From assembly GCF_029285175.1 (NCBI RefSeq), contig NZ_JABEDH010000001.1, forward strand, positions 930,001 to 994,000: a stretch of DNA of 64,000 nt. The letters are read 5' to 3'. This document shows positions 14,583 through 23,217 of this stretch, piece by piece. The notes under the pieces were generated by a model, which worked only from the letters and a program-made list of their open reading frames with translations, did no database searches and was not told the origin of the DNA. Positions within the stretch are counted from its first letter, which is position 1, and each line of letters starts with the position of its first letter. Origin of the DNA: Sulfitobacter sp. M05. Lineage in GTDB: Bacteria > Pseudomonadota > Alphaproteobacteria > Rhodobacterales > Rhodobacteraceae. Both the position numbers and the translations under genes were made by a program.

Positions 14583-16376
14583 TCATTGCACCAGCCGGAT
14601 CGCTTCACAATGATGTCCTTGCAAGGTCAACTCCCCCTCGCCCAGCCGCAGCCCCGCCGTGTCCAGCACCGTATCAAGAACCCCGTCCAAAGGCGCAGCC
14701 AACGCGCCCAGCAAGCGATTTGGCAGGACAGCCAACGCAGTCGCCACCAACGGGGCCGCAACCCCGGAAATCAGCCCCTCTTGTCCCGGTTTCACCCGTA
14801 TTTCGGTATGCGCCGGTGACAGCAATGTGGAAATGGCCGTTCCCAAGAGTTCACCCGACCCGAAATGACGTACCAACCGGTTGTTACGCACATCGGCGTT
14901 AGTATAGCGGATGATTTCGGTCTGCGACTGGCCGACGGCAACATGGGACCGGGCCTGAATGGTCACGCCGCCAATCACGATGTCCGGCAGCAACGGGAGA
15001 TCAATCCGCAAAGTAAGGTCCAGAATATCAGCGAATTTCAGTGCCGATGCGCTGATTGGTCCGCCGGTAAACACCTCCTCGTCAACCTTGCCCAGATAAA
15101 GTGCCGCAATGGATGTCCCGTCTTCGGGGCTGATCGGTTTGGACGCCGTTGAAAACCGCGCCGCCAGCGCCTCTGGCTCGGAAGAAACACAGCTGATTTC
15201 CTCCAGTGTCGCGGTCGACCCAGCCACTTCGGCATAGACCGGCAAGTTCAAACTGGCGACGGATATCCCCACCCCCAGCGACCCCAACAGGTTCGGATCT
15301 ACGCTTACCTCGGTCAGAACCCGGACCGCCGCCCGATGCAATTGCACCCCCTTTTCGCCAAGCCCAACCCAACCGGAGCGCGCTGGCGGTTCACCGACGG
15401 CAAGCCGTGCCGTAACAGATGTTACACCAGGCACCGTCACCGCCAGATCGGTGCCCAATTCCTGCTGATACTGATTGACGCTTGCGACCGCTTTCACGAT
15501 GTCCAGCGCACTGACCTTGATATCAGAAGTAAATTCAAAGGCCGTCAGCCCCAAGGCGCTGTCAATGCCACCAACAAGAGCCTCGACATCCAGCGCCGTC
15601 ACCCCACCCGCCCCCATCAACGCGCCCAGACTTCCAGCCGCCCCCGCCGGCAGGACTCTCTGCAGAGCGGTGAATACATGGTTCGCAGTTGTTTGCGCAT
15701 CAAGGATGGCCGCAGGGTTACGCGACGCACCACCGGCCAGCTGGTCCAACTGCGCGAGCAGATCACCGATATTTACCGACGCGCCTGCAAGGGCTGCATG
15801 GTCACCAGCGGAAATGGAGATTTCGCTGCCAAGGCTCTGCGACAGGGCCGCGTTCAGATCACGGCGTCCCAACCGGACAATATTGCTGTCCAGAGAAAAA
15901 CTGGCGGCACCTGTGCGGATGGCCATGGCACTGCGGGTCAAATCTACATGATCGCCCTCCGAGAGTATACGCGCAAAATAAAGCGGCCCCTCATCCCTGA
16001 GTTTGACGCGGACTGCGTTGACCGCAGGATTGCCAACCGCAAGCGGGGTAAACCTTTGGTCGCGCGCAATCTCTGGATTGCGCAGGTAGCGCCCTGTTTC
16101 CAACCCGGCCAGGGTCTCGGCTTCGCGTTTGTTCCTGCCCAGCGACAACTGCGCCCGCGATGTCGCCACCACGGGATTGCGCACAGCGCTCATCGCGGCC
16201 AGATCGGCATCCGCCTGAAGATTTGCATTTTCACGATAGAGCGCAGCCACATCCACACCAAGGGCGACACATCCCAAAAGGACGGTCAGCAGCAGCGACA
16301 CAACCACAGCAACCGCACCGCTTTCGTCTCGGGCAAACCCGATCACAAATCGCCATTTAGTAAGCAAGATAGGCAC
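14583..16376 (-). CDS. TadG-like pilus-associated protein
   Basis: A 597-residue protein with an N-terminal TadE/TadG-type signal: FARDESGAVAVVVSLLLTV, a single hydrophobic helix near residues 20-42, then a long extracytoplasmic part of low complexity, rich in Ala, Gly, Leu and Val. ADADLAAMSAVR resembles the segment following the TadG helix (the Flp-associated 'pilus assembly TadG-like' domain). It is the last gene of the operon and overlaps tadE by 20 nt. No von Willebrand A domain typical of long TadG proteins was obvious, so it is a TadG-like variant. Confidence 0.7.
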   Translation of the reverse strand: MPILLTKWRFVIGFARDESGAVAVVVSLLLTVLLGCVALGVDVAALYRENANLQADADLAAMSAVRNPVVATSRAQLSLGRNKREAETLAGLETGRYLRNPEIARDQRFTPLAVGNPAVNAVRVKLRDEGPLYFARILSEGDHVDLTRSAMAIRTGAASFSLDSNIVRLGRRDLNAALSQSLGSEISISAGDHAALAGASVNIGDLLAQLDQLAGGASRNPAAILDAQTTANHVFTALQRVLPAGAAGSLGALMGAGGVTALDVEALVGGIDSALGLTAFEFTSDIKVSALDIVKAVASVNQYQQELGTDLAVTVPGVTSVTARLAVGEPPARSGWVGLGEKGVQLHRAAVRVLTEVSVDPNLLGSLGVGISVASLNLPVYAEVAGSTATLEEISCVSSEPEALAARFSTASKPISPEDGTSIAALYLGKVDEEVFTGGPISASALKFADILDLTLRIDLPLLPDIVIGGVTIQARSHVAVGQSQTEIIRYTNADVRNNRLVRHFGSGELLGTAISTLLSPAHTEIRVKPGQEGLISGVAAPLVATALAVLPNRLLGALAAPLDGVLDTVLDTAGLRLGEGELTLQGHHCEAIRLVQ

Positions 16377-16788
16377 TCCCCTTGATGTCTTTCAGGCTCA
16401 ACCCCAACAAACTATTGGCGACACCAAGGATCGACCCGTCGACCTCATACGTCACGGTGACGGTCACACCGGGGGGCGTGCCCTCTTCCAGAACCGCCTC
16501 TGAGGTCAGCGCATCCTGTTTCAGCATCGGATAGTTTACACTTGCCCCCTCCAGATAGCCCAAAGCCAGCGTTTCACGCTCTTGTGTGTCCAGCCCTACA
16601 ACCGAGGCTCGGGCCGCGCCGGTTGCCAGTTGGGACACCGAATGGCTGACGCCAATGTAATAGCCGACGATGATAATCCCGAACAGCAAGGCAAAGACCA
16701 AAGGGGCCAGAAGCACAAATTCAACAGCCACCGCGCCGGTTTGATCCCGGCGAAAACGGTCAAGTAACGCAAAAGCTTGGGTCAACAT
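16357..16788 (-). CDS. TadE family pilus assembly (pseudopilin-like) protein
   Basis: A 143-residue minor pseudopilin. The prepilin-like region FRRDQTGAVAVEFVLLAPLV (residues about 12-31) contains the conserved Glu of the TadE family within a hydrophobic helix, followed by IGVSHSVSQLATGAARASVVG. It starts 8 nt after tadC and is cotranscribed with the pilus genes. In other systems TadE and TadF-type pseudopilins are cut by TadV, but no prepilin peptidase is in this window. Confidence 0.8.
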   Translation of the reverse strand: MLTQAFALLDRFRRDQTGAVAVEFVLLAPLVFALLFGIIIVGYYIGVSHSVSQLATGAARASVVGLDTQERETLALGYLEGASVNYPMLKQDALTSEAVLEEGTPPGVTVTVTYEVDGSILGVANSLLGLSLKDIKGSAYLAY

Positions 16789-16796
16789 GATCTACT

Positions 16797-17765
16797 TCAG
16801 CCTCCGGATAGGATGTTATCAAGAACGCTGAGCGCCGCTGGGCCGACCAGCACCACGAACACCGCCGGCATAATGCAAAAGATCAGCGGCATGGTCATCA
16901 GGACCGGCAAGCGCGCTGCCTTTTCCTCAACCGCGACCAGCCGGTTGCTGCGCTGCTCATTGATCAGCGTGCGCATTGCGCGGGCAAAGGGGGTGCCATA
17001 TCTGTCGGACTGGTCCAGCGTCTGGGTAAACACCGCGATTTCCGGCAGCGGCGCGCGGGTATTCAGTTTCTCATAGGCACCGCGCGCATCACTTGTCATC
17101 GCCATCTCAGACACCATCTGCAACATTTCCTGCGCCAGTTCGGGGTGTGTCACGGCCATTTCCTGGGCCACGCGGTGCAAGGCCGGCTGCGGTCCAAGCC
17201 CCGCTTCAGAGGTGATGACGATCAATTCAAGCATATCTGGAAAACTTAGCCGGATACGGGCCAGCCGCGCTGTGCGGGCCTTGTTCACCACAAAATCCAC
17301 CCCCATGGACAGACCAAGCGCTGCACCGATCACTATGGCGGCTGGCATTATGATTTGCAGGTCCAGTGGCCGTGTCACCACCAACCATATCAAGCCACCG
17401 ATCAGGGCCGCCATTGGCAGAACCGTCTTGAGAAATGCATAGATCAACAGGGCATCGCGGCTGCGAAACCCCGCCGAGGACAGGTTTGCAGCGGTTTCGC
17501 GAGACTCACCGCCAAGCACCACAGCAAGGCGTTCTCCAATCAGGACAACCACATGCCGCAGCTTGCCTGTGATCGCACCGCCAAAACCCGCAGCCTGTGG
17601 AGCATCACCGCCGCGGCGGGCCTTTTCTGATCCATTTGCCCGCTTCAATCGCGCCGCCCGCAAACTGCGTTGATGTTCCGAATACATCAGAACCGTAAGC
17701 GCAAGCATTGCGGTGGTCAGTCCAAGAAAGGCCATCCAGAAGATATGCAGCGCTGAATCAGACAT
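16797..17765 (-). CDS. tadC: Type II/IV secretion system F family protein, TadC
   Basis: A 322-residue inner-membrane platform protein with a T2SSF domain. Membrane helices lie near the N-terminus (after MSDSALHIFWMAF) and the C-terminus (PLIFCIMPAVFVVLVGPA). The cytoplasmic core shows LSFPDMLELIVITSEAGLGP and FTQTLDQSDRYGTPFARAMR, typical of TadC. ATG 17765 is preferred to an in-frame start 102 nt further upstream because it overlaps the tadB stop by only 8 nt and gives the expected N-terminal helix. Together with TadB it forms the platform on which the TadA ATPase acts. Confidence 0.83.
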   Translation of the reverse strand: MSDSALHIFWMAFLGLTTAMLALTVLMYSEHQRSLRAARLKRANGSEKARRGGDAPQAAGFGGAITGKLRHVVVLIGERLAVVLGGESRETAANLSSAGFRSRDALLIYAFLKTVLPMAALIGGLIWLVVTRPLDLQIIMPAAIVIGAALGLSMGVDFVVNKARTARLARIRLSFPDMLELIVITSEAGLGPQPALHRVAQEMAVTHPELAQEMLQMVSEMAMTSDARGAYEKLNTRAPLPEIAVFTQTLDQSDRYGTPFARAMRTLINEQRSNRLVAVEEKAARLPVLMTMPLIFCIMPAVFVVLVGPAALSVLDNILSGG

Positions 17766-18711
17766 CAAGCTTGCCCATGCGGACCATGACAAAGATGCCA
17801 AATGCAATACTGCCCAATGCCGTGGCGGACATGATGCGGCCCCGCGGATCGGCATAGAGCGGTTCAAGGTAGGTGCCGTTCAATACCGCAATCAACAGGG
17901 TTACAGCAAATGGCAAGGCCGCAAGGATCACAGCACTTGCCCGTGCTTCCGACGACAACGCACGCGCTTTTTTGCGCAGCTTGCGGCGTTCGCGCAACTG
18001 GGTTGCGAGGTTCTCGATGGTTTCAATCAAATTGCCACCGGTCTCGGCCTGCAAGGCAGTAGAGACCGCAAAGAAATTCACCTCGGCAAGAGGCAAACGC
18101 GCACTCAGCCGTTCAAGGCACTCCGGCAGTGAGGTGCCCATGCGCACTTCGTCATGGCAGCGGCTGAATTCATGCAGGATCGGCCCCTTGGAATTGTCGA
18201 CCACAATCGACATGGAATCCGTGACCGGACGCCCGGCCCGCAAACCACGGGCAAAAATGTCCAATGCCTCGGGAAGATCGGCAGCAAAAGCCGTCTTATA
18301 GCGATTTTGGGCAATGTTCAGAATGCTCATCAAAAGACCAAAGGTCAGCACAGCGGCAACCGGCAAGGCCGTCAGCGGATGAATGCCAAGCGCCAAGACG
18401 GCCAGCGCGTACCCCCCCAAAAGGCCGATCCCAACCTGTAACAGCAGTTCATTCACCCCGATGCGCAGGCTGGTCTGATCTAGCTGGCGCTCAAAAAACG
18501 CGACGAAACGCTCGGTTGCGGTACTGGGTTGGGCCAGGGTGCGTTTTCTGTTTTTCAGGCGCCGCGAGACCGGCAGGGACAAAATATCCCTTTGGCGTTG
18601 CAAACGTGCGATGTGACGCCGGCGCTGTCGGTCCGCAAGGACAAACCCCAGCAGGATAAGACCCGCATTCAATGCAAAGCCGGCCAACAGCAGTATCGTG
18701 AATGTCGACAT
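17758..18711 (-). CDS. tadB: Type II/IV secretion system F family protein, TadB
   Basis: A 317-residue platform protein with helices near the N-terminus, mid-protein and C-terminus and the T2SSF core: FAADLPEALDIFARGLRAGR, DEVRMGTSLPECLERLSAR and LQAETGGNLIETIENLATQL. The ATG at 18711 overlaps the tadA stop by one base (TAATG), so translation is coupled. The order ATPase-TadB-TadC is the conserved Tad arrangement. Confidence 0.85.
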   Translation of the reverse strand: MSTFTILLLAGFALNAGLILLGFVLADRQRRRHIARLQRQRDILSLPVSRRLKNRKRTLAQPSTATERFVAFFERQLDQTSLRIGVNELLLQVGIGLLGGYALAVLALGIHPLTALPVAAVLTFGLLMSILNIAQNRYKTAFAADLPEALDIFARGLRAGRPVTDSMSIVVDNSKGPILHEFSRCHDEVRMGTSLPECLERLSARLPLAEVNFFAVSTALQAETGGNLIETIENLATQLRERRKLRKKARALSSEARASAVILAALPFAVTLLIAVLNGTYLEPLYADPRGRIMSATALGSIAFGIFVMVRMGKLDV

Positions 18712-20354
18712 TATTTGGTCCCCAAAATTGAATCGAGTTCGTCTGCCACGCCGTAATCTGCCGCTCGCTCGCTAAAGCCAGGCCGGTAGCCGGAATAAAC
18801 GTGTTTACCGGTGACCTTGGTACGGGTACTTTCCGGATCGGTCTGGAACGAAAACAGCTCTTGCAGGGTGATCACATCGCCTGACAATCCGGTCAGTTCC
18901 GAAATCGAGGTGACCCGCCGCTTGCCGTCCCGCATCCGCGATACCTGCACTATCAAATGCACCGCATCAGCAAGCTGGCGGCGCACAACCCCACCCCCCG
19001 GCGCAAACCCTGCCAGCGCAGCCATGCTTTCAACCCGCGTCAAGGCTTCGGCGGGCGAGTTTGCGTGCAAGGTACTCATCGAGCCATCGTGCCCGGTGTT
19101 CATCGCCTGAAGCAGGTCAAGTACCTCGTCACCGCGAATTTCACCAATAATTATACGGTCCGGGCGCATTCGCAGCGCGTTGCGCACCAAGGTGCGCATC
19201 GTGACTTCACCGGTGCCTTCGACATTGGGCGGACGGGTTTCGAAGCGCACTACATGTTCTTGCTGGAATCGCAACTCTGCAGCATCCTCAATGGTGACGA
19301 TCCGTTCCCCTTCGGGAATAAAGCCGGACATGGCATTCATCAAAGTGGTCTTGCCCGACCCTGTGCCGCCAGACACAAGAATGTTCAGCCGCAAATAGGC
19401 CGCTAGCGCCAGAAACCGGCTCATTTGGGCGGTCAGGCTGCCGCCTTCGACCAGTTTTTCCAACCGGACAGGTGCCGAGGGGAATTTACGAATGGTGATG
19501 GTAGGTCCGTCAATGGCCAGCGGTGGCACGGCGATGTTCACCCGACTGCCGTCAGCCAGACGGGCATCTACCATCGGCTGAGATTCATCAATGCGACGCC
19601 CCACTGCGGCAACGATCCGGCTGGCCACCGTGAACACATGCTCATTGTCGCGAAAACGCACATCGGTCAGTTCAAGCTTGCCACCGCGTTCAACAAATAT
19701 TTGGGCCGGCCCGTTGACCATGATGTCAGTGACCTCTTCGTCCGCCAAGAGTGCCTCCAGCGGACCAAGACCCAACATATCTGCCAGCACAGCAGCCACC
19801 AATTCCGCAACCTCACGCCCGTTCAGGTGCAGCTTGCGCTCGGTCGAAACCGCTTCAATTCCCTTACAGATCAGAATTTCCTGTTCGGCCCGTGGCTTGG
19901 CCGCCAGTTCCGTGAAATCAAGGAACTCCAACAGCGCGCGCACCACTTCGTTTGCCAGCGACAGCATCTTTACCGATGGCGGCTGAGTGTTCTGCTGATC
20001 GGTCACACCGGGCACGGCGACAGGTGCAATTGGTTCAGGCTTGGCAACCTGAGGGGCTGGTGCAACCGGCTGGGACGCAGAAAAGTTACCGCCGAAAGAC
20101 GGTTCTGGTCCTGCATCCGGTGCCACCTCGCCTGCCATATCTGGCGCGTCCATGTTTAGCATCTTGATGGCTTCGGCCAAAATCTGGCGTTGAAGGACCA
20201 ACGGCCAAGGCAACCTTTGGCGCTCGATGACATAAGAAACGGCAGCATTCGCGCGATCCTCAGAGGACAGCCCATCAGCATCAAATTTCTGGGCAATCTC
20301 GACCACCAGCGCCACAGCGTCGCGTAGCGAGGGTTGGGGCAAATGCACGGTCAT
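18711..20354 (-). CDS. tadA: TadA/CpaF secretion ATPase
   Basis: A 547-residue hexameric ATPase that drives Flp pilus assembly. After a Pro/Ala-rich N-terminal region (about 80-125) comes the CpaF core. Walker A is GGTGSGKTT near residues 328-336, the Asp box [12 protein letters not shown] follows, then the His-containing [20 protein letters not shown] and Walker [10 protein letters not shown]. It overlaps the tadZ gene by 4 nt at its 5' end. Length and motifs are complete, so the ATPase should be functional. Confidence 0.9.
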   Translation of the reverse strand: MTVHLPQPSLRDAVALVVEIAQKFDADGLSSEDRANAAVSYVIERQRLPWPLVLQRQILAEAIKMLNMDAPDMAGEVAPDAGPEPSFGGNFSASQPVAPAPQVAKPEPIAPVAVPGVTDQQNTQPPSVKMLSLANEVVRALLEFLDFTELAAKPRAEQEILICKGIEAVSTERKLHLNGREVAELVAAVLADMLGLGPLEALLADEEVTDIMVNGPAQIFVERGGKLELTDVRFRDNEHVFTVASRIVAAVGRRIDESQPMVDARLADGSRVNIAVPPLAIDGPTITIRKFPSAPVRLEKLVEGGSLTAQMSRFLALAAYLRLNILVSGGTGSGKTTLMNAMSGFIPEGERIVTIEDAAELRFQQEHVVRFETRPPNVEGTGEVTMRTLVRNALRMRPDRIIIGEIRGDEVLDLLQAMNTGHDGSMSTLHANSPAEALTRVESMAALAGFAPGGGVVRRQLADAVHLIVQVSRMRDGKRRVTSISELTGLSGDVITLQELFSFQTDPESTRTKVTGKHVYSGYRPGFSERAADYGVADELDSILGTK

Positions 20355-21574
20355 GCGGTTGCCCTTTTAAAGAACCCCATTTGCGATTTCGAAACGGTCT
20401 TTTCGGCCGCAGTCTCTAACGGGGCATTCGCCCGCGTCCACAGGGTACGCGTGGCCTTGGCATAAGGCGCGCGGGGTTGGTGTTCGATCAAGGGTTTGGC
20501 CGCGCGGTGGGCGCGGCTCAGGGACTTGCCGCTTTCGGGCAATGTGACCACCACGTCCCGGCCGATCCCGATGCTGATGTCCTTGGTTGTCAGCTTGGCG
20601 TCCTGACGGCACTGTGACAATACCGGCAGGATTTTCAGGGCCGGTGCCTCGGATTTCAGCACAGACATCAACCGGCTGGCCACATTGACACCGGCATATC
20701 CGGCAGGGATCACCAGAACCAAGGTATCAAGGGTGCGCGCAAATTCTGGTTGCGCCACCAAAGTGGTGCGCGGCAGATCAACAATCACCGATTGAAACCG
20801 GGTCTTTAGCGCCTCTAGCAACGGTGGAACGGAAGCCTCTAGCGCCGCGACATTTTGTGAAATATGCGCCTGCTGGGAGAAAAGCGATAGCCGGTCGTTC
20901 AGCTTTTCCATGGTGGCACTGAGAAAGGTTTCATCAACGCGTTCCGGCGCGGACAAGGCTTCAAACAAGCCGGGCGTGTCTTTGCGGTCCAGATCAATTG
21001 CTTGAGATCCAAACCGCAGATCAGCATCAATCAATGCGGTGGTTACATCCCCGCCATTGGCCGATGCCGCATGAAACGCGAGGTTCTGGGCCAACAGGCT
21101 GGCCCCAACGCCACCATTACACCCTGTCACACCGATCAATTGCCCCTGCGCCGCGGGGGCCTCTTGAACAGGTGCCTGAGCTGGTTCATCGATCTTGTCG
21201 CTGGCAGCAAGAATTTCATCAGGGGTGACCGGAAAGGCAAAATATTCTTCGGCACCGGCACTGCGCAGCGCGCGGTAGGTCGCAAGATCACCCTTCTCCC
21301 CCAGAACAATCACATGCGCACCGGTTTGGCGGATTTCCGTGACACATTCGCAGGCCGCATCCAGAGTCATATTGCCCATTTCGGTCAATATTAGCCGATC
21401 AGAGGTCGGGCTGCGGCAAACCCGGGCAGCACCGCCCAATCCGCCGCCATGCAAAACCGACGGATCACCCTGCATTGCCTCCACCACGCTGCGCGCAATG
21501 TCGGCTCCTTGATCGGTGCAGACATAGGCGGCCACCGGATTGGGGGCACTTTGGGATGGGTTTAAAGCTGTCAT
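20351..21574 (-). CDS. TadZ/CpaE-like pilus localisation protein
   Basis: A 407-residue protein with an atypical receiver-like N-terminal half and a MinD/ParA-like ATPase half. The loop expected to be Walker A reads GVTGCNGGVGASLLAQNLA: both the signature Lys and the catalytic Lys of ParA proteins are absent, as in many CpaE/TadZ proteins. Later DADLRFGSQAIDLD and VIVDLPRTT match the switch regions. In studied systems TadZ marks the pole where the pilus machine assembles. It overlaps tadA by 4 nt and follows the pilin gene. Confidence 0.8.
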   Translation of the reverse strand: MTALNPSQSAPNPVAAYVCTDQGADIARSVVEAMQGDPSVLHGGGLGGAARVCRSPTSDRLILTEMGNMTLDAACECVTEIRQTGAHVIVLGEKGDLATYRALRSAGAEEYFAFPVTPDEILAASDKIDEPAQAPVQEAPAAQGQLIGVTGCNGGVGASLLAQNLAFHAASANGGDVTTALIDADLRFGSQAIDLDRKDTPGLFEALSAPERVDETFLSATMEKLNDRLSLFSQQAHISQNVAALEASVPPLLEALKTRFQSVIVDLPRTTLVAQPEFARTLDTLVLVIPAGYAGVNVASRLMSVLKSEAPALKILPVLSQCRQDAKLTTKDISIGIGRDVVVTLPESGKSLSRAHRAAKPLIEHQPRAPYAKATRTLWTRANAPLETAAEKTVSKSQMGFFKRATA

Positions 21575-21655
21575 GTCAGGAAGCCTGTCTTGCGGAGGGT
21601 TGATGAAAGGGAAGCGGGTGCTTGCACGTTTGGGCGCGCAAGCACCAAGTTGACA

Positions 21656-21856
21656 TCAGCTGTCGCCGGCTTCGTCAATCACGGTCGCAACATCGCTGAA
21701 TTTGGTATTCGTCGAGGTACCAAGCGAGGTAACGCCGACAACGATCACCGCCCCTACAAGGGCAACCATCAGGGCGTATTCAATTGCGGTGGCACCGTCT
21801 TCGTCTTTAGAAAAGCTGCGCAGTGCGGATGTCAGTGTTTTACGTGCAAATTTCAT
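21656..21856 (-). CDS. flp: Flp family type IVb pilin
   Basis: A 66-residue major pilin. The leader ends before a sequence of the Flp type: DEDGATAIEYALMVALVGAVI at about residues 18-38 contains the invariant Glu-Tyr pair after the cleavage site (Gly-Ala), then a hydrophobic helix and a short polar tail. It is the first gene of the minus-strand Tad operon, 81 nt ahead of tadZ. GAACGAAC-type sequence without a perfect Shine-Dalgarno precedes the ATG. Confidence 0.88.
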   Translation of the reverse strand: MKFARKTLTSALRSFSKDEDGATAIEYALMVALVGAVIVVGVTSLGTSTNTKFSDVATVIDEAGDS

Positions 21857-22434
21857 GTTCGTTCTCTTTTCGTGTGTGTGGTCGGTAGTGACCTGTGGAG
21901 GGTCGCTATTGACCCGGGGTGCCTCAACGAATGGCAGCCATCACAGGGTTCCGATATCCGACTTGGGTGGGAATGATCGCCTATCAGACCACCGGAGTAG
22001 GTCTTTCATACCAAAGGATGATGCCAGTCAGACCGGTTCGTGTTCCCAAGCTGGCCGTAAAATGGCCAAAGTATGGCGGTCAGATATTGCCCGAAAACTT
22101 CACCAAACTAATGGCCGATATCCACCAATATAACCCTTGTGATTCTTGCCAAACCGCTGCTTCTCCGAGCCGGTTGGGCGAGAGATTGAGCCGAACCTCC
22201 TGTTTCCGCCCAAGTCGGATCTGGTGATTCCTTGTTCTCGCCACAGTAAGGTGCCCGCGCCCTGCTCCGGCCACATCCCTGCTGCGTCCGCTGCCGCCTA
22301 TTGCAAAAGATCAACCTGAAGGCATCGGATAAATTACACACCTGTTCTGCACTGACCGGCTTGAAACTCCGCGCCATCACCACAACACTCTGTTCTACAA
22401 CTTACGACCGCAACAGAATGCCGAGAAATACAAA
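21857..22434. other. 578-nt region without a supported gene
   Basis: Between the pilin and lysE genes. It must contain the promoter of the Tad operon and that of lysE. Open frames such as 21919-22227 on the plus strand have no ribosome-binding site or recognisable sequence, and I do not accept them as genes. No tRNA-like or clear terminator fold was found. Confidence 0.4.
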
Positions 22435-23052
22435 ATGATCGACTGGCTTTTCTTCATTCCTGCCTGCTTTGCCCTGAACCTCGCATTCGGGCCGAACAAC
22501 CTGCTTGCCATGACCCATGGTGCGAAATCTGGCATCGGGTTTGCCCAGACGGCGGCGCTGGGCAGGTTGATCGTCTTTATACCGATGATTGGTCTCAGCG
22601 CCTTGGGGTTGGGCGTCATCCTGACGACTTCGGCCTTCGTGTTCAGCATCGTGAAGTGGGCAGGCGCGGCCTATCTGATCTGGCTAGGTGTTTCGATCTG
22701 GCGCAGCGCAAAGCGCATGGAAACCGCGCGGCTTCCCGCCACTCGTGTCACATTGACGCGCGCATTCACATCCGAAGCCCTTGTCGCGGTCAGCAACCCC
22801 AAAGCCATCCTGATCTTTGCGGCCTTCTTTCCCCAGTTCATCCTTGTCGATGCCTATTGGCAGAGCTACGCCCAGCTGAGCTTGGCATTTTTGCTGATGG
22901 AATCGGTTGCGATCTTTGCCTATGCGACTTTCGGCAAATTGGCCTCGTCTTTCGCCGCGAACAAGCTGCCCGTGTTTCAACGGGTATCAGGCACAACTAT
23001 GGTTTTGTTCGGTTTACTGCTGTTGATCAGCCCGCAACCGACCCGATCCTAA
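22435..23052 (+). CDS. LysE family amino acid exporter
   Basis: A 205-residue inner-membrane exporter of the LysE/RhtB family with about six hydrophobic helices. The family opening is seen in FALNLAFGPNNLLAMTHGAKSG (about residues 12-33), and TSEALVAVSNPKAILIFAAFFPQF is the second conserved block. The usual PGP of the first motif reads FGPNN. It is a single-gene unit followed by a strong hairpin terminator. Substrate cannot be told from sequence. Confidence 0.85.
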   Translation: MIDWLFFIPACFALNLAFGPNNLLAMTHGAKSGIGFAQTAALGRLIVFIPMIGLSALGLGVILTTSAFVFSIVKWAGAAYLIWLGVSIWRSAKRMETARLPATRVTLTRAFTSEALVAVSNPKAILIFAAFFPQFILVDAYWQSYAQLSLAFLLMESVAIFAYATFGKLASSFAANKLPVFQRVSGTTMVLFGLLLLISPQPTRS

Positions 23053-23111
23053 GGGGCCTACCGATACAATTAACGTTCCACGCAATATCACGGGCCAGGT
23101 ACCTGACAAAG

Positions 23112-23140
23112 AAAGGCCGCTGACATCAACAGCGGCCTTT
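23112..23140. terminator. Bidirectional hairpin terminator between lysE and the CoA ligase gene
   Basis: AAAGGCCGCTG (23112-23122) pairs perfectly with CAGCGGCCTTT (23130-23140) around a 7-nt loop, giving an 11-bp stem ending in T on one strand and, by symmetry, on the other. It lies 60 nt after lysE and 78 nt after the end of the convergent ligase gene. Confidence 0.75.
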
Positions 23141-23217
23141 ATCCCCCTCACGCACGCGGGTGTCTTTCGAGCAACCAACCGGCCAAAGGAACGGGGCGCA
23201 ACGCCCCACCCCAAGCA

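Noticed and set aside
21919..22227. 102-codon frame in the pilin-lysE gap
   Set aside because: No ribosome-binding site, odd composition and no resemblance to anything; kept as non-coding.
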